This document shows, piece by piece, positions 38,873 to 50,825 of a DNA stretch of 64,000 nt. Source of the DNA: Pleurodeles waltl (lineage: Eukaryota > Chordata > Amphibia > Caudata > Salamandridae); NCBI RefSeq assembly GCF_031143425.1, contig NC_090450.1, forward strand, positions 169,129,486 through 169,193,485, in the 5' to 3' direction. The notes beneath the pieces are model-generated. The model saw only the letters and a program-made list of their open reading frames with translations. It made no database searches and was not told the DNA's origin. Within the stretch, counting starts at the first letter, position 1, and each line of letters starts with the position of its first letter. The position numbers and the translations under genes were made by a program.

Positions 38873-41641
38873 CTCCTCAACACCCGCTCTGCACGCAAGC
38901 ACGCCGTCGAAGTCTGGGACGTATTCGACTCCACCTCCCTGGACGTGGCCTTTCTAACCGAAACTTGGTGGAACAACTCCTCGGGACCCGACATCGCCAT
39001 AGCCATCCCGAACGGATACAAAGTCGCTCGCCGAGACCGCACCAACAAAACCGGAGAAGGCATAGCCATCGTCCATAAAGCCACCCTCGAAGTCAAATCC
39101 ACCCTGGAAGACTCCTTCAGCTCCGCCGAACTCCTTCACTTCCAAGCCCGCACGGACCCCAACACTACGCTCAGAGGAACACTCATCTATAGACCCCCAG
39201 GGCACCTTTCAGCAACGCTATCGCCGACCTAGCCAACAACCACGCACTCACCTCCACGGAATACATCCTCCTCGGGGACCTGAACTTCCACCTCGAAAAC
39301 AACAATGACACCAACTCCACCACCCTCACCGAAAACCTCGCCAATCTCGGCTTCACACAGCTCATCAACATACCCACCCACACAGCCGGTCACACCCTTG
39401 ACCCCATCTTCTCCACAAGCAACCACGTCACCTTTAAACATACCACCAAACTCTATTGGACCGACCACCGCTGCGTCCACTTCACCTTCAAGAAGCAGAC
39501 AGAACACCACCTCACCGAACAACCACCCCGCCGATGATGGGGTAAAGTCACCGAACTCCAACTGTCCAACGCCCTAGCCCAGAAACTGCCCGCCGACCCC
39601 ACCGACCCTGACATTGCCGCACACAACCTCAATCTATGGATCAACGACTGCGCCGACCGCCTTGCTCCACTCAGAAAATCCTCCAACAACCACATCAACA
39701 AAAAAGCCACTTGGTTCACCGACGACCTCCTAGCCTCTAAACGCCACTGCCAAAAACTCAAGCAAATATGGCTACTCGAATGCACTCCAGACAACCACAC
39801 AGCACTCAAGGATGCCACACGCAAACACCACCAACTCATCAGGCTAGCAAAAAGATCCTCTTTCAAGACCCGCCTAGAAAACAACGACCACGACTGCAAA
39901 GAACTTTTTAGCATTGTAAAAGAACTCTCCAACCCAAATGCCACCGTCAACGACATCACCCCCTCCTAAGAACTATGCAACACCCTAGCAACCTCCTCCC
40001 ACTGAAAAATCACGGACATCCACGACAGCTTCAACTCCACTCACACTCCAGACACCCCCACCCCACCCACCTCGAACTCCACCCGCTCCAGCCGACTGAC
40101 CTCCTGGACCATCATCAGTGATGATGAAACCCGCAAGACCATGAACTCCATCCACTCTGGATCGCCATCAGACCCCTGCCCACACCACATCTTTAACAAA
40201 GCAGACACAGCCATCGCACCACACCTACAGAAAGCCATCAACATCTCCTTCTAAACTGCAAGATTCCCGGAAAGTTGGAAACATGCCGAAATCAACGGCC
40301 TCCTCAAGAAACCTAAGGCAGGCCCGAAGGACCTAAAAAACTTCCGGCCCATCTCTCTGCTCCCTTTCCCGGCAAAGGTCATCTAGAAAATCGTCAACAC
40401 TCAGCTCACTCGGTACCTCGAACACAACAACATCCTAGACCCCTCCCAGTCCGGCTTCAGACGCAACCACAGCACCGAAACCGCCCTCCTCGCCGCCACA
40501 GATGACATCAGAAGCCACCTTGACAATGGAGAAACATCAGCCCTCATCCTCCTAGACCTACCAGCCGCCTTCGCCACCGTCTGTCACCACACCCTAAAAT
40601 CCCACCTCCACGCAGCAGGAATCCAGGACCAGGACCTCGAATGGACCGCATCCTTCCCCGCCGGCAGAACCCAAAGAGTCTGCCTCCCCCTGTACCAATC
40701 CAAAACCTTCAACATAATCTGCGGCCTTCCCAAGGGCTCATCCCTCAGCCCGACGCTGTTCAACATCTACATGGCCCCCCTCGCACAAGTGGCCCATCAG
40801 CACAACCTCAACATCATCTCCTACGCTGACAGCACCCAACTCATCCTCTCCCTCACCAAGGACCCGCACACCGGCAAAACCAACCTCCACGAGGGACTAA
40901 AAGCCATCGCCGGCTGGATGAGAGACAGCCGGCTAAAACTGAACTCGGACAAAACAAAGGTCCTCATCCTTGGGCGCACCCCCTCCGCCTGGGACAACAC
41001 ATGGTGGCCGACCACACTGAGTCCCCCATCGACAGCGCACAAAACCTCAGCTTCACCCTCGACTCCTCACTCTACATGACAAAGCAGGTCAGCGCCATCT
41101 CCTCCTCCTGCTACAACACCCTCTGCATGCTCCACAGAGTCTACAAATGGATCCCAACAGAAACAAGAAAAACAGTAACCCAGGCCCTAATCAGCAGCAA
41201 ACTCGACTACGACAACGCCCTCTACACCGGTATCTCAGCCAAACTCCGACAACGCCTCCAACACATCCAAAATGCCTCCACCCGGCTCATCCTCAACATC
41301 CCTCACCACTGTCACATCACACCCCACCTAAGAGATCTTCACTGGCTCCCGTCAACAAGAGGATCACCTTCAAGCTCCTCACCCACGCACATAAGGCAAT
41401 TCTCAACACCGGACCAACATACCTGAACAACAGACTCAGCTTCTACACCACCACCCGGCAACTCCGCTCCGCCAACCTCGCCCTCGCCTCCATCCCCCGC
41501 ATCCGACGCATATCCCCCGGTGGCAGATCATTCTTGTACCTCGCTGCCAAGACCTGGAACACCCTCCCGTCGGATCTGCGACAGACCCAGGACCTTATTT
41601 CCTTCCGAAAACTCCTCAAGACCATGCTCTTCGAGCAGTAG
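38873..41641 (+). pseudogene. LINE ORF2: endonuclease, reverse transcriptase and C-terminal region
   Basis: Endonuclease (APE-type): LDVAFLTETWWN, YILLGDLNFHLE, GHTLDPIFS and TDHRCVHF. RT: FRPISLLPF, GFRRNHSTETALL, LILLDLPAAFATV, GLPKGSSLSPTLFNIY and IISYADSTQLIL. In the two blocks that carry the metal-binding aspartates, the Asp of the A block is Ala (AFATV) and the second Asp of the YADD box is Ser. The C terminus has LDYDNALYTGI and YLAAKTWNTLPSDL, ending TAG at 41639-41641. In-frame stops lie at 39535, 39967, 40003, 40252 and 40384, with frameshifts near 39200, 41000 and 41340. The HSTETALL and LHWLP signatures fit the L2/CR1 group. Confidence 0.85.
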
Positions 41642-41730
41642 CAGCACCCTCCTCTCCCCTCCCCAACCCCAGTGCCTTGAAACCCTCACGGGTATGTAGC
41701 GCGCTTTACAAATTGATTGATTGATTGATC
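38873..41730 (+). mobile_element. L2/CR1-type LINE, 5'-truncated, inserted in the Harbinger transposase
   Basis: About 2.86 kb, beginning inside the endonuclease domain and ending in a (TTGA)n-like 3' tail (41712-41730) after GTAGCGCGCTTTACAAAT. CATCTGTTGCATA before the LINE and GATCTGTACTGCAATA after it look like a decayed target duplication of about 10-14 bp. GC content is far higher than the flanks. An antisense frame at 39453-39959 is a shadow. Confidence 0.85.
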
Positions 41731-41910
41731 TGTACTGCAATAGGAAACACACATTCTCTAATAACGTACAGGGAATAGTGGACCATCTGGGTATGTTCAT
41801 CAATGTGCTTGCAAAGTACCTTGGGAGTGCTCTTGATGCCTACATCTTCAGGCACTCCATCATCAATGATAGTTTCCATAATGGGAGATATGGGAATGGC
41901 ATAAGGGTTG

Positions 41911-43111
41911 GTAAGTATATCCAAAGTACATGGCAGACCTAATAACAATAATTAATGTATGATAAAATAGCCATCTCTCTGTTTAGTGACTGAGACAGTG
42001 CATGTGTTGGAAAGGTGTGCCCCATACTTGCACCGTACATCATGGCACATGTCCAATGCAACCCTGCAACTCACACATTTTAAGACCTGTTTCTCCACTG
42101 TGTGTGCCTTGCAATGGTGAAAAAATCCTCAGCAATGCAACGCTTTGTAAAATGTTGTGTTGCAACACTGTGTGCAAGGAAGGGCTTCTATGTCTGATGT
42201 CCTTGTGTCCACATGCAACTTCCATGGTCATGAAGCATGTCATGTATCCAACACCAGGTAAACTGTGAAATGTGCAAATCATTTGCCATCCCTAAGTCAA
42301 GTGTACCACTGAAATTTTACTTAAATCATCCTAAACACTTTTGCCAACTATGTGTGGTGCATTCTATGACACTCAGACATACACTATCAGCCCTCCAAGG
42401 GTTCATGCTGTGCATGAAGGTAGCCCCTCATGCACAAAGAACAAATCACATGAAATGCAGCCCCACATTCACAATGTTGCAATTGTGTCTGTCTTGGTGC
42501 TATGTAGCCATTGAGTGCAAGTGCAGTTTGAAAACTCAGGACTGTATTATATGGCCTAAAATATTTCCTACAATGCACTTACTTAGTGTGTCGGTGCAGT
42601 GCTGATGATTTACTAGCTGCACTGTACAGTGCTCAGTTTCTAAATATCTGTGCCCTTGTGTCCTGTCAACATAGCTGACAATCATGTCCCACATTGACAT
42701 TCACTCACTAATCAATACATGAAAAACAGTGACTACTACTGTCACATCCAGATCTGTGTGAATGAATCAGACCACATCATCTGCACCGGGTAACTAATAA
42801 AAAATAATACATGTAGTAAGGTAGAAATGTCAAGAATAGCCCCAAGCCAACACAATAGAGAAGTGTGAGATAACTGTCTCCTCAATGGCGTACTCATTCT
42901 CCATAGCACTAAAGACTTACCATGCTCATGGTATTGCCAATAAAAAGGTTTGTTTTGATTAGTGAGTGTATCACACTTGGCAGTATACTTGTATGTATAT
43001 TACTGTGTCAGTCACATCAAAAATGAAAGAATATGTATGCTATCCAATGTCAGCACAGGTCCCATACTTGCAAAAATGTGTATGAGCCGTTTGGTACACA
43101 TAACAGACATA
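41911..43111. other. Intron-like remainder of the Harbinger element, no exon recognised
   Basis: Between the GTAAGT donor at 41911 and the acceptor at 43344-43345 there is no readable transposase block. The sequence is rich in TGCAATGC-type words. The missing catalytic exon should lie here. Confidence 0.5.
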
Positions 43112-43282
43112 GGGCCTGATTACAACTTTGGAGGATTGTGTTAATCCATCTCAAATGTGACAGATATACCACCCGCCGTATTATGAGTCCATTATATCCT
43201 ATGGAACTCGTAATACGGTGGGCAGGATATCCGTCACATTTGGGACGGATTAACACCCTCCTCTAAAGTTGTAATCAGGCCC
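43112..43282. repeat. Foldback MITE
   Basis: Near-perfect inverted repeat of about 80 bp per arm: GGGCCTGATTACAACTTTGG at the left, and AAAGTTGTAATCAGGCCC at the right. It is flanked by ATA on both sides. The centre is around TATATCCTATGG. Confidence 0.9.
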
Positions 43283-43533
43283 ATATACATGAATGTGGGT
43301 CAGTCAATTGTCATAAACAGAGACTTATTTTTCCTTTCCTGTCAGGCAGCAGATTGCTATATTCCCCTTCTATGGTGTGCAAAATAATCCTGACATGTTT
43401 CATGCAGCACAAGAAATGTGTGAGGACTAATGTACCATTGGATGTGTCATCTGAGGAGCCAGAAGCAATGGATGAGGCTGAAGAAATTGAACAATCAATT
43501 GATGGGACACGGAGATGCACCAACATTCTATAA

Positions 43534-43944
43534 AGTTTCTTTTCATACATTTTCAGTGTATGGAAGGACTTGATTTTGATTTATGGGCTGGTGTCTGCTA
43601 AATGTAAGTAAATGCTTACATACTACCTTTGTGTTACCAATTCCATATCCCAATCACTGTAAACATCACAAAACTCAAATATCCACAACTAGATGAAGGC
43701 CTATTCCAAAAGGGTATCAGGTAAAGGTTTATTGTTTAGTTACTTAAAACTATATCAAAACTGTAAAAATAGGCAAACACTTTTAAAAATATGCTTGATG
43801 TAACTGAGGCGTCATCAATGGATTATGTACCTTCTCCAATCATTTTGATATGCGCTCCATAGGAGCTTGTTTTTAAAATATAATGAGAGATTGCTGCTTA
43901 AGGCCTTGCTTGCTCCAGTGTGAGTAGAGTATCGCTTGATACCA
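43534..43944. other. No gene recognised
   Basis: 3' flank of the transposase last exon, AT-rich. It probably contains the end of the Harbinger element, but no terminal repeat was identified. Confidence 0.45.
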
Positions 43945-44385
43945 TTAGAGTCCATTGTCAAGTATTGGCTGTGCACTATCCTCCTGTGAGACACAGGGTG
44001 AGTGCTGCTGTTTTGGTAAATGCTGCTTTTGCGTCACCAGCGATAGAAACTTCACTAAAGCACAGTTCAGCAGCAGGTTTCCAGATGAAAAGCACGCCAT
44101 CACTGCTTGTCTCCGTGTCCGTAAGCCTTTTTCATTAAATGTATTCTTTAGTAAGGCTTTTTTTTCTGGTACAAGATGGTTGCATGAGCAGCGGACATAC
44201 CGGAGATCTTCCGTGTCCACATCACACAGGCAGCAGATAGAATTGGCTACGTCCCTCAGCCAAGGGGCTGCATTTAAAGCAAGTGGTAAGAGCCCAAGAC
44301 AATACTTTAAGAATTGCTCCTTTGTTCTTCTCACAAAACCCTGGCCTAGATATGACTGTGGTGCCGGAGACATGTAGGTGTGCAA
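43945..44385 (-). pseudogene. LINE ORF2 C-terminal zinc-finger-like fragment
   Basis: A single open minus-strand frame of about 146 codons reads LGLLPLALNAAPWLRDVAN followed by ICCLCDVDTEDLRYVRCSC. This is a C-x2-C, acidic loop and late C/H arrangement found at the end of some non-LTR ORF2 proteins. The arrangement resembles the tail at about 8827-8880. No RT domain is present. It is a short 3' LINE piece in reverse orientation. Family not assigned. Confidence 0.45.
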
Positions 44386-45232
44386 AGTGATCCATGCATG
44401 AGACCTCCGTGAGAAGGTTGCTTTGTCCTCCAGTAGTGACTGAAGCCTAACTTGATTTTCCCTCTGCTTTCTTAAAGGTGCTGTGTGGGTTTGGGGTCCT
44501 CCAGAGATCAGTCTTGCTGGGTGTTACACTCACCCCATCACAACATCATCTTAAACCAAATCAGTGTGTATATCATCACCATGTAGCAGACATATGTGCT
44601 TGGGGAAGACACACGAAAATAAACTAGTAATGTGGGGAAGTGTAGACATGCTGTGAGTATGTGTGCTTCTACAGTGTACTGACCGTCAGACACCCTACCA
44701 CAATCCAAAGGAAGTGTAAATGTAGACAGTGTGATATAGCTGCATGTGTATGTTGTACATCTAGCCATTTTACTGCCTTATACTCGAGAAGGCCAGTATA
44801 GGGAACTCATACTCCGATGACTGTGAACATAGGCAGATATGAAGTGCCTGGGCACACAGTGCAACCCATATAGTCACCAAATGCAACGTCAATGTTTGTG
44901 CTGGATTGGCTGCCTAGGCCCAATGCTGGCACACTTGCCCCACCAAGCAAGGATGCAACTGTTACCTACATGGATGTGTGTGCTGTGTTAATGTGTCACA
45001 CTCTGATGCAAACAATTATGTCACTCCTACAGCTCCATCTATGTTGGCTAGCAAAACAGGACCCAAATAGATTTTAAAAAACAGGTACATGTATAGGTGT
45101 GACTACATGCAATATTGCTTCTGCCAAGGTAGCATGCACTGATGCTTTCCAGGTTAGATTGGCACAATGTGTCACAAAATAACTAGACAAGCATCTGGCG
45201 TGAATGCCTTCCCACTTCCTAAGAGGCATATT
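44386..45232. other. No gene recognised
   Basis: Unassigned sequence with only short frames. Confidence 0.5.
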
Positions 45233-46036
45233 TCCAAGCACTTGCGCAACATTAGCGTAATTTTTTTAATGCTAATGTGCCGTTGAGGAGGCAATTCCTC
45301 ATGCCATATTTACAAAGTGGTGCAATGCATGCATTGTGCCGCTTTGTAAACCCTTGCACCATATTATGCTTGCGCCAGGCATAATGTATGCAAGGGAGGC
45401 TTTCACCCACAAGGAAGCCCAAAAAAATGGCGCAGTTTAACTTACTAGATTTCACTACGCCATTTTTGTCATCTTTTTTAATGCCGGCTTAGGTCAGGCA
45501 TTAAAAAGATGCACCTATAATCTCCTATGGGCCTCCCTGTGCTTTGCTGGACTAGCGTCACAATTTTTGGTGCTAGTGCAGCAAAGTTCCACAATAGCGA
45601 CAAAAATGTTGACACTTTTGTGGTATTGTGCAATTTGCAATAATTTGTAAACCTGGGAATGCATCAAGATTTTACACCTCCCAGGGGAGGTGCATTGAGG
45701 AGAAAAATCTTTATTTCTCCTCATTTTTCCTCTTTCTATGTCTGCTGCATTTTGCAGCAGACATAGAAAGAGGAAAAAGCTTCCAGGGATTGTTTTGTGC
45801 AGGAAGATATCCCTTACTGCACAGAAAAAATCCTGTATGCAACGCAGGCATCCTTGTAACATGGTGCAAGGGTGCCTGCATCAGTGCCAGGCAGCCTATT
45901 GTGCACCAGTGCAGGGAAAGAGGACAGAAATGCACTGTATCTTGTAGATAGTGCATTTCTACCCCTTCCCTGTGGTGCTGGGTAGCAAGGTGACTTGATG
46001 CACTGCCCTGTGCCAATGGGCTTGTAAATAAGCCTC
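45233..46036 (+). repeat. MITE family A, most complete copy (about 0.8 kb)
   Basis: Starts GAGGCATATTTCCAAGCACT preceded by TAA, and ends GGGCTTGTAAATAAGCCTC followed by TAC. It carries the family palindrome GCAATGCATGCATTG and the CGCCAGGCATAATG segment. It has a perfect 26-bp-arm hairpin (45724-45778) and a second stem-loop at about 45928-45955 (ATGCACT...AGTGCAT). No gene inside. Confidence 0.8.
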
Positions 46037-46845
46037 TACATTTGCATTGGGCTGCAATATCTGAGTAATTAAAAAACGACTACACAGCAATCCACATCCA
46101 CCCAGGCATAAGACATACATATTGTCGAGCTCTCAAGAATTCACAATATGTCAGTGTATTTTACAGTGATATATTGCGTGTCCCAGTGCCCACACCATTA
46201 ATGCAATGAGTCACACATATGTGCACTGTTAACATACACATGCAACACATTCCAAGTCATCAAGTATGTCAGCTCAGACATTTTGAACCAAATAACTGAT
46301 CCCTGGGAGTGCTTACTTGCATTGCACAATAAACTACACTGTACAACACATAATAGGCTAGTTGCATCAATGTAAACACACACTTCAGCCTGATGTACCT
46401 GTCACATCTGTTGGAATCCATTCACCAAAAAGAATGCACTGTGCATTGGCATGCGTTGTTCATAAATCATGCATTGCCTAATTTGCTTATGGTGCATCAG
46501 AAAAAACTATGCAATAGGAGAAAATCTGATGCATCTACCCAGGAAATGATCAAATGGCTCTGCCATGCTACAAACCAGGAAGTGTGAAGTTACTTCCATT
46601 TTTACTTACCGTATTTTTGTCTGTGCTGGCTGGTGGAGGTGTTTTTTTGTTTGCTGGAGAAATTGCTAATGTTGTGTGGCCTTGTTGGTGTCTGTGCTGT
46701 CACTGTTGTGTCCCAAAATGTAACCTTCGTCTTTTAATTGTATTTTGTGTTGTTTTGTGCACTGTCTTGTTTGGTGTTTGTCTTTATAGGAAATTATCAT
46801 TTTAGGGGTGGGGGAAGTTTTATGTAAGTCAGGTAGTAGAAAAGG
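46037..46845. other. No gene recognised
   Basis: Unassigned. The last 300 bases before the Myb-like frame are GT-rich and could be its leader or promoter. Confidence 0.45.
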
Positions 46846-47151
46846 GTGTTTTGTTTGTTGAGGGATTTGTTGGGGAGTGACAGATCCAAAAATCTGTCAG
46901 TGGGGGAGTTTGGTGGCCTCCTGTGGCTCATAGCACACTACCTTCCCAATATGATTGCCACAGGTGGTAGGGTGAGCAAGGGATACCCTACCCAGGAAAG
47001 GAAGCAGCGCTATGAGGAGGTGCAGGTGCATCTGAGCCATGTATTTTGCACCAAAAGGACATTCAACTGAAGCACAGATGGGAAGATGTCATCAGCCGGG
47101 TGACAGGTGTAATTGATCATCTCTGCCTGAAAGTTAGTGAGCCTGTTGGTA
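46846..47151 (+). pseudogene. Harbinger Myb/SANT-like protein, first coding exon
   Basis: The frame reads SVGEFGGLLWLIAHYLPNMI, then ERKQRYEEVQVHLSHVFCTK and RT. After a one-base shift near 47062 it continues LKHRWEDVISRVTGVIDHL and stops being coding at a GTAAGT donor near 47152. The pattern of a helical segment, then RT-(x)-LKHRW, is the Myb/SANT-like fold found in Harbinger partner proteins. The sequence differs from the copies at 190 and 62221, so it represents another family. Whether it pairs with the transposase at 38350 or belongs to another element cannot be told. Confidence 0.6.
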
Positions 47152-50150
47152 AGTACATATACACCATGAGCTTGTAGCTGTGTCTCTTTTGTGAAAATAT
47201 GTAATTGCGTTTATGAATTGAGGTGTCAGATATGTCTTTGTGTTAGTTGCCATGCTACAGGCCAACTCTGTCAGGAACCAACCATACCACAGAGTTCACA
47301 GTGGCCTAGCACTAGCCCAAAAGACCATGAAGTGAAGGGGAGGCCCAGAGGTGCTTGGGGACCCAGCCAGTACTGTGCATGGAGTGTTGTCACTTGGCCT
47401 GCCAGGTCATTACTGACTCCAAACTGTGTGGGACACCCTTAATTTCTGTTGCAGGAGAGCACACTCACATGTCATCATGTCACACGTTGGTTGGTGCACC
47501 CCTAACAATTTAACATACATGTTATTTTGAAAATGATCACAACTAGGACAATAATTTACAGTGTTTCTTTACTGTGCAGTTGTAAAATGTAATGAGCTAA
47601 GTGAAGACAACAATCAAGCATGGTTACTGTCTGATGTATGTTGCATTGTTCAGAGCACATATTTATTTGAGAAAGTGCCAGCAAAATTGGTACCTTGAAG
47701 AGTGTAGTCTGGTAATTCAGAAGGCAGGTACACTTGCACCATGTAGCAATGAGTGATGGTTTTTAATTTTGCCTGCACTCTGTGCACCTGAGACATTATT
47801 TCCCTGCTATTACCCATAAACACTGCAACATAGCATACCTATGTTCAGCATTAAGGCATATCAACTTTGCCAATTGCTACATGTCTAATGTGCAGACTTT
47901 AAGAGACATTTGTGAAGTAAATGTACTGTGCATCATATGTACAGAGTGTACCTGTTCTAAATTCACAAAGCAATGTATCATGTTTTTGTCTTGTAGGTGG
48001 ACCTGAACCATACACATCTGCAGTGGAGAAAACATTCCAGAATCCCAATTCTGTGAGGATTGTGTGTGATTGTCTGTAACAATCATTTACTTGGATTCCC
48101 CTCTTAGACCACAGTTATCATGATATGTGGGATCTGTCTTCCAGCATAATGGAAACCTTAGCATCCCACATATTGCTGCATCTCAGTGGAATGTGATAAG
48201 GGGTGACTGGTAGCAATGTCTCACATGCCATGGGTTTTTTAAGGGTGTTTGATAGAAAGTCTATGTGAACCTGCCTTCGGATGAGTCAACTTCAGTCTGC
48301 CTGTCTGATGCATGTTGCTAGTGAAGTTGTACACATGGCAATGTATGATAATTTTCTATGGCAGGTCTACACAGGATGTGAGGATTCCTACCTCATTGCA
48401 GACAGAATAGGTATGACTAGATTTGCACATGTCAACAGTTTACACAGGGAAATGCATTTAAAGGCCTTACTCATGTCCTCATATGCCCAATATCCTACAA
48501 TCAACATGTGACCATACCTTTATAGTATTTTGTAATGTTAAAGGACAATGTGTAAACTAACACATGCATGTCTAAACTGTGTGGTCAGCATATACCGCAT
48601 TACACAGTCCAACTACTGGTGGTTTTACCAATACCTTTTCCCCCTAAAAAATGTCACCTTTGATTAAATTCAGGCAAATACATGCAAGGTTCAGCACAGG
48701 ATACTCATACATATAAGAACTACAGCATTCCTGCACACATTCATCACATGAATGTGGGTGAGTTTATGAGCATCAAGGTAACATTCCAAACTGACTTGTA
48801 AGGGCAGACACTGGGGCATGTATAGGGCCACATGGTACTGCTTGAATTTCATTACATGGAGCATGTAATATGGTTCAACGTAATTCCCTGAGTCAATATT
48901 GGAGATGTGTCCATCAGGCCAGTATGAAAGGGAGGATAGCTGGGCACCCTCCATCTATGTTTCAATCCTCTTGCAAGATGCTTCAAACACCTCAGGGAGT
49001 AGCTAGGTTGACCATGTGTACCATTCCATGTGTACACAACATCACAGTAACGAATCTATGTTAGTAATTTCAGGTGTACATTTATATTTGGGCATACACT
49101 GCCGTTTCATATACCTACAATCTTTTGCATTGTCACATTTGGAGAAATAAATGTTTATAAAGAGTCTGTGGTAATGTACTTCTGTTTGAGTGCTAGTGGA
49201 AATGTGACTGCATCACATTCCACTGGAACTCTGGGGCAATGAGATTCTGTAGGTATGTGATGTTTTGAGGATGAACTGTGACCTGGTCTGAAGTGGATGG
49301 CTGGGATGACTTACCTGTAACATATGTACTGATAATCCCTCTTGTTTCTGCTTAGTCTCTGGATTCTCTGTGATGAAGGAATGTACGTTTCTACACCTGT
49401 GATGAGGATTGGATCAAAGAAGGAGGAGAGCAAGATGAAGTGAAAAAACAAAATCAAGAGGGAAGTCATCTCAACAGCTCAGGAACTGAGGATTTAAATG
49501 AAGAATTTCTTGTACATGCGATGAGTTGATGGCCTACAACGCAAGACTCTTGGGGTAAGGTTAGATAAAATTAACCCATGCACTTTTCTGCAGTTGCGAT
49601 GGGTCGTGACATCTCTAAAAAAGAAAGGAAACAAATGTAGCGTGGGAAAGTCTTGCAGAGTGCCATACTAAGCGCAAGACAGTCTCACCCTTCTCCTTGT
49701 GTGAACAGTGAGTGGTGTTTGTGGTAACAGGCTCCTGTAAGAGGCATCCTTTGAGTACTGGTGTCTCACGAGTATCCTTAGAGCAGTGGTGGCTTGTGAC
49801 ACTTGTATGAGATTTCCCGCATGACACCTGCTCAACTTCTTTGGGAAAGCCATGCACACCAGTGTTGGAGCGGCCATCTTGGAAGATTGGTCAGGTCACC
49901 GTTGCAAACGCCCTAGTCACGACAGCAATAGGCAAGCCACCACTTAAACAGAGAGAAAGTGCCCTATCTCCTCATGAAAGTCACAGACCTCAGAGCAGCC
50001 ATCTTTGAGAGCTGGTGTTGTTTCCATTGTTGCGCATTATTACAAGTGTTATTTACGGTGATAGGTACGGCATAGCCTACACTCCTTGCTGTATTCAATT
50101 TTAGAGTTCTTGTCATAGCAACAAGAACACCTTTTAGAAAGTTTGGGGTT
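47152..50150. other. No gene recognised (3 kb)
   Basis: Probably intron and downstream DNA of the Myb-like element. Candidate acceptor-like strings occur (for example near 47995 and 49353), but no further exon could be tied to the family. GTTCTTGTCATAGCAACAAGAAC near 50106 is a short inverted repeat. Confidence 0.5.
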
Positions 50151-50153
50151 TTA

Positions 50154-50822
50154 GGGCCAGATGTATCAAAGTTTTTTGCATTTGCAAACGGTTCCAACAG
50201 CAAAATGTGTCTGTTTGTGAATACAAAAATGCCTTTCACGGTGTATTAGAGGCATTCGCATTGCAAATATAAGGAATCGCTAAAATAGTGATTCCTTGCA
50301 ACTGCAACATGAATTTGCGTGTTGCAATCCGGGTATCGCAAATAGCGACATGATTTAGCGAATCGCTATCTGCGTAATGCAAATTGCGACCTAGATTTGC
50401 GAATCGCAGATTGCGATCCACAAATTCATGTCGCTATTTGCGATGCGCAGATAGCGACACGCAAATTCCGTCTCGCAATGCTATGCATCAAAAATTCGCA
50501 AATAGATAATATTTGCAGAATGGATTTTTGCACGTGCAAATTACCATGAAGTGAAATCAGGTGGTAACCAGGTGCAACTTATATAAAGAGGCCCACAATG
50601 ACTCAGCCTCTTTTCCACAATGGCTGCACTCTACGTGATGGCGAGGAGGATGAGGATCCTGGCAGCTTTGAGGAGTGGGAGGAGGAGACAGGAGCACATT
50701 TTTAGAGTGTGCAGAAGCCTTTTTGACCAGACAGAGGAGGAGATATATGAGAAGTACCGGTTAAGCTCAGCAATGATACTTGGCCTGATAGCTGCAATGC
50801 AATGTAGTTTAATATGAGAGAC
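50154..50822 (+). mobile_element. 5' end of a third Harbinger element, truncated
   Basis: A terminal sequence GGGCCAGATGTATCAAAG follows TTA (a TNA-type target site). Next comes a 330 bp region full of short inverted words (GCGATTCGCAAAT, GTCGCTATTTGCG and complements), a TATAAA at 50582-50587, and a transposase start at 50620. The element is cut off near 50822, just before a family A MITE. Confidence 0.7.
50620..50817 (+). pseudogene. Harbinger transposase N terminus
   Basis: This 65-codon frame has an Arg-rich start and then LFDQTEEEIYEKYRLSSAMILGLI. That is the conserved N-terminal helix region of Harbinger transposases (acidic-E-x-x-Y-RLS pattern), also seen at 38350 and 61340. It ends at TGA 50815-50817 right after this block. 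The DDE domain is missing because the element is truncated. A TATA-like box lies 38 bp upstream of the ATG. Confidence 0.65.
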
Positions 50823-50825
50823 TAA

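Larger units (their letters stand above)
38350..43533 (+). pseudogene. PIF/Harbinger transposase, split by a LINE insertion
   Basis: The first coding block runs from ATG 38350 in one frame with a single TAG (38515-38517). It reads EEEVITFYRLTRESII, then VLHMLASGSFQ (about 38600) and VLAAMDCTHVQPVSPAA (about 38810-38860), which holds the first catalytic Asp. A LINE occupies about 38873-41730. The frame then resumes with YCNRKHTFSNNVQGIVDHLG and SALDAYIFRHS, and ends at a GTAAGT donor at 41911. A last exon, 43346-43533, follows a CCTGTCAG acceptor and reads LLYSPSMVCKIILTCFMQHKK, ending in TAA. The central exon with the second Asp (GDSGYP-type) and catalytic Glu was not found between 41911 and 43345. 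Harbinger transposases cut and paste DNA at TNA sites with a Myb-like partner. Confidence 0.85.

Noticed and set aside
39453..39959. 168-codon minus-strand frame
   Set aside because: It is antisense to the LINE endonuclease region, which has clear family motifs on the plus strand.
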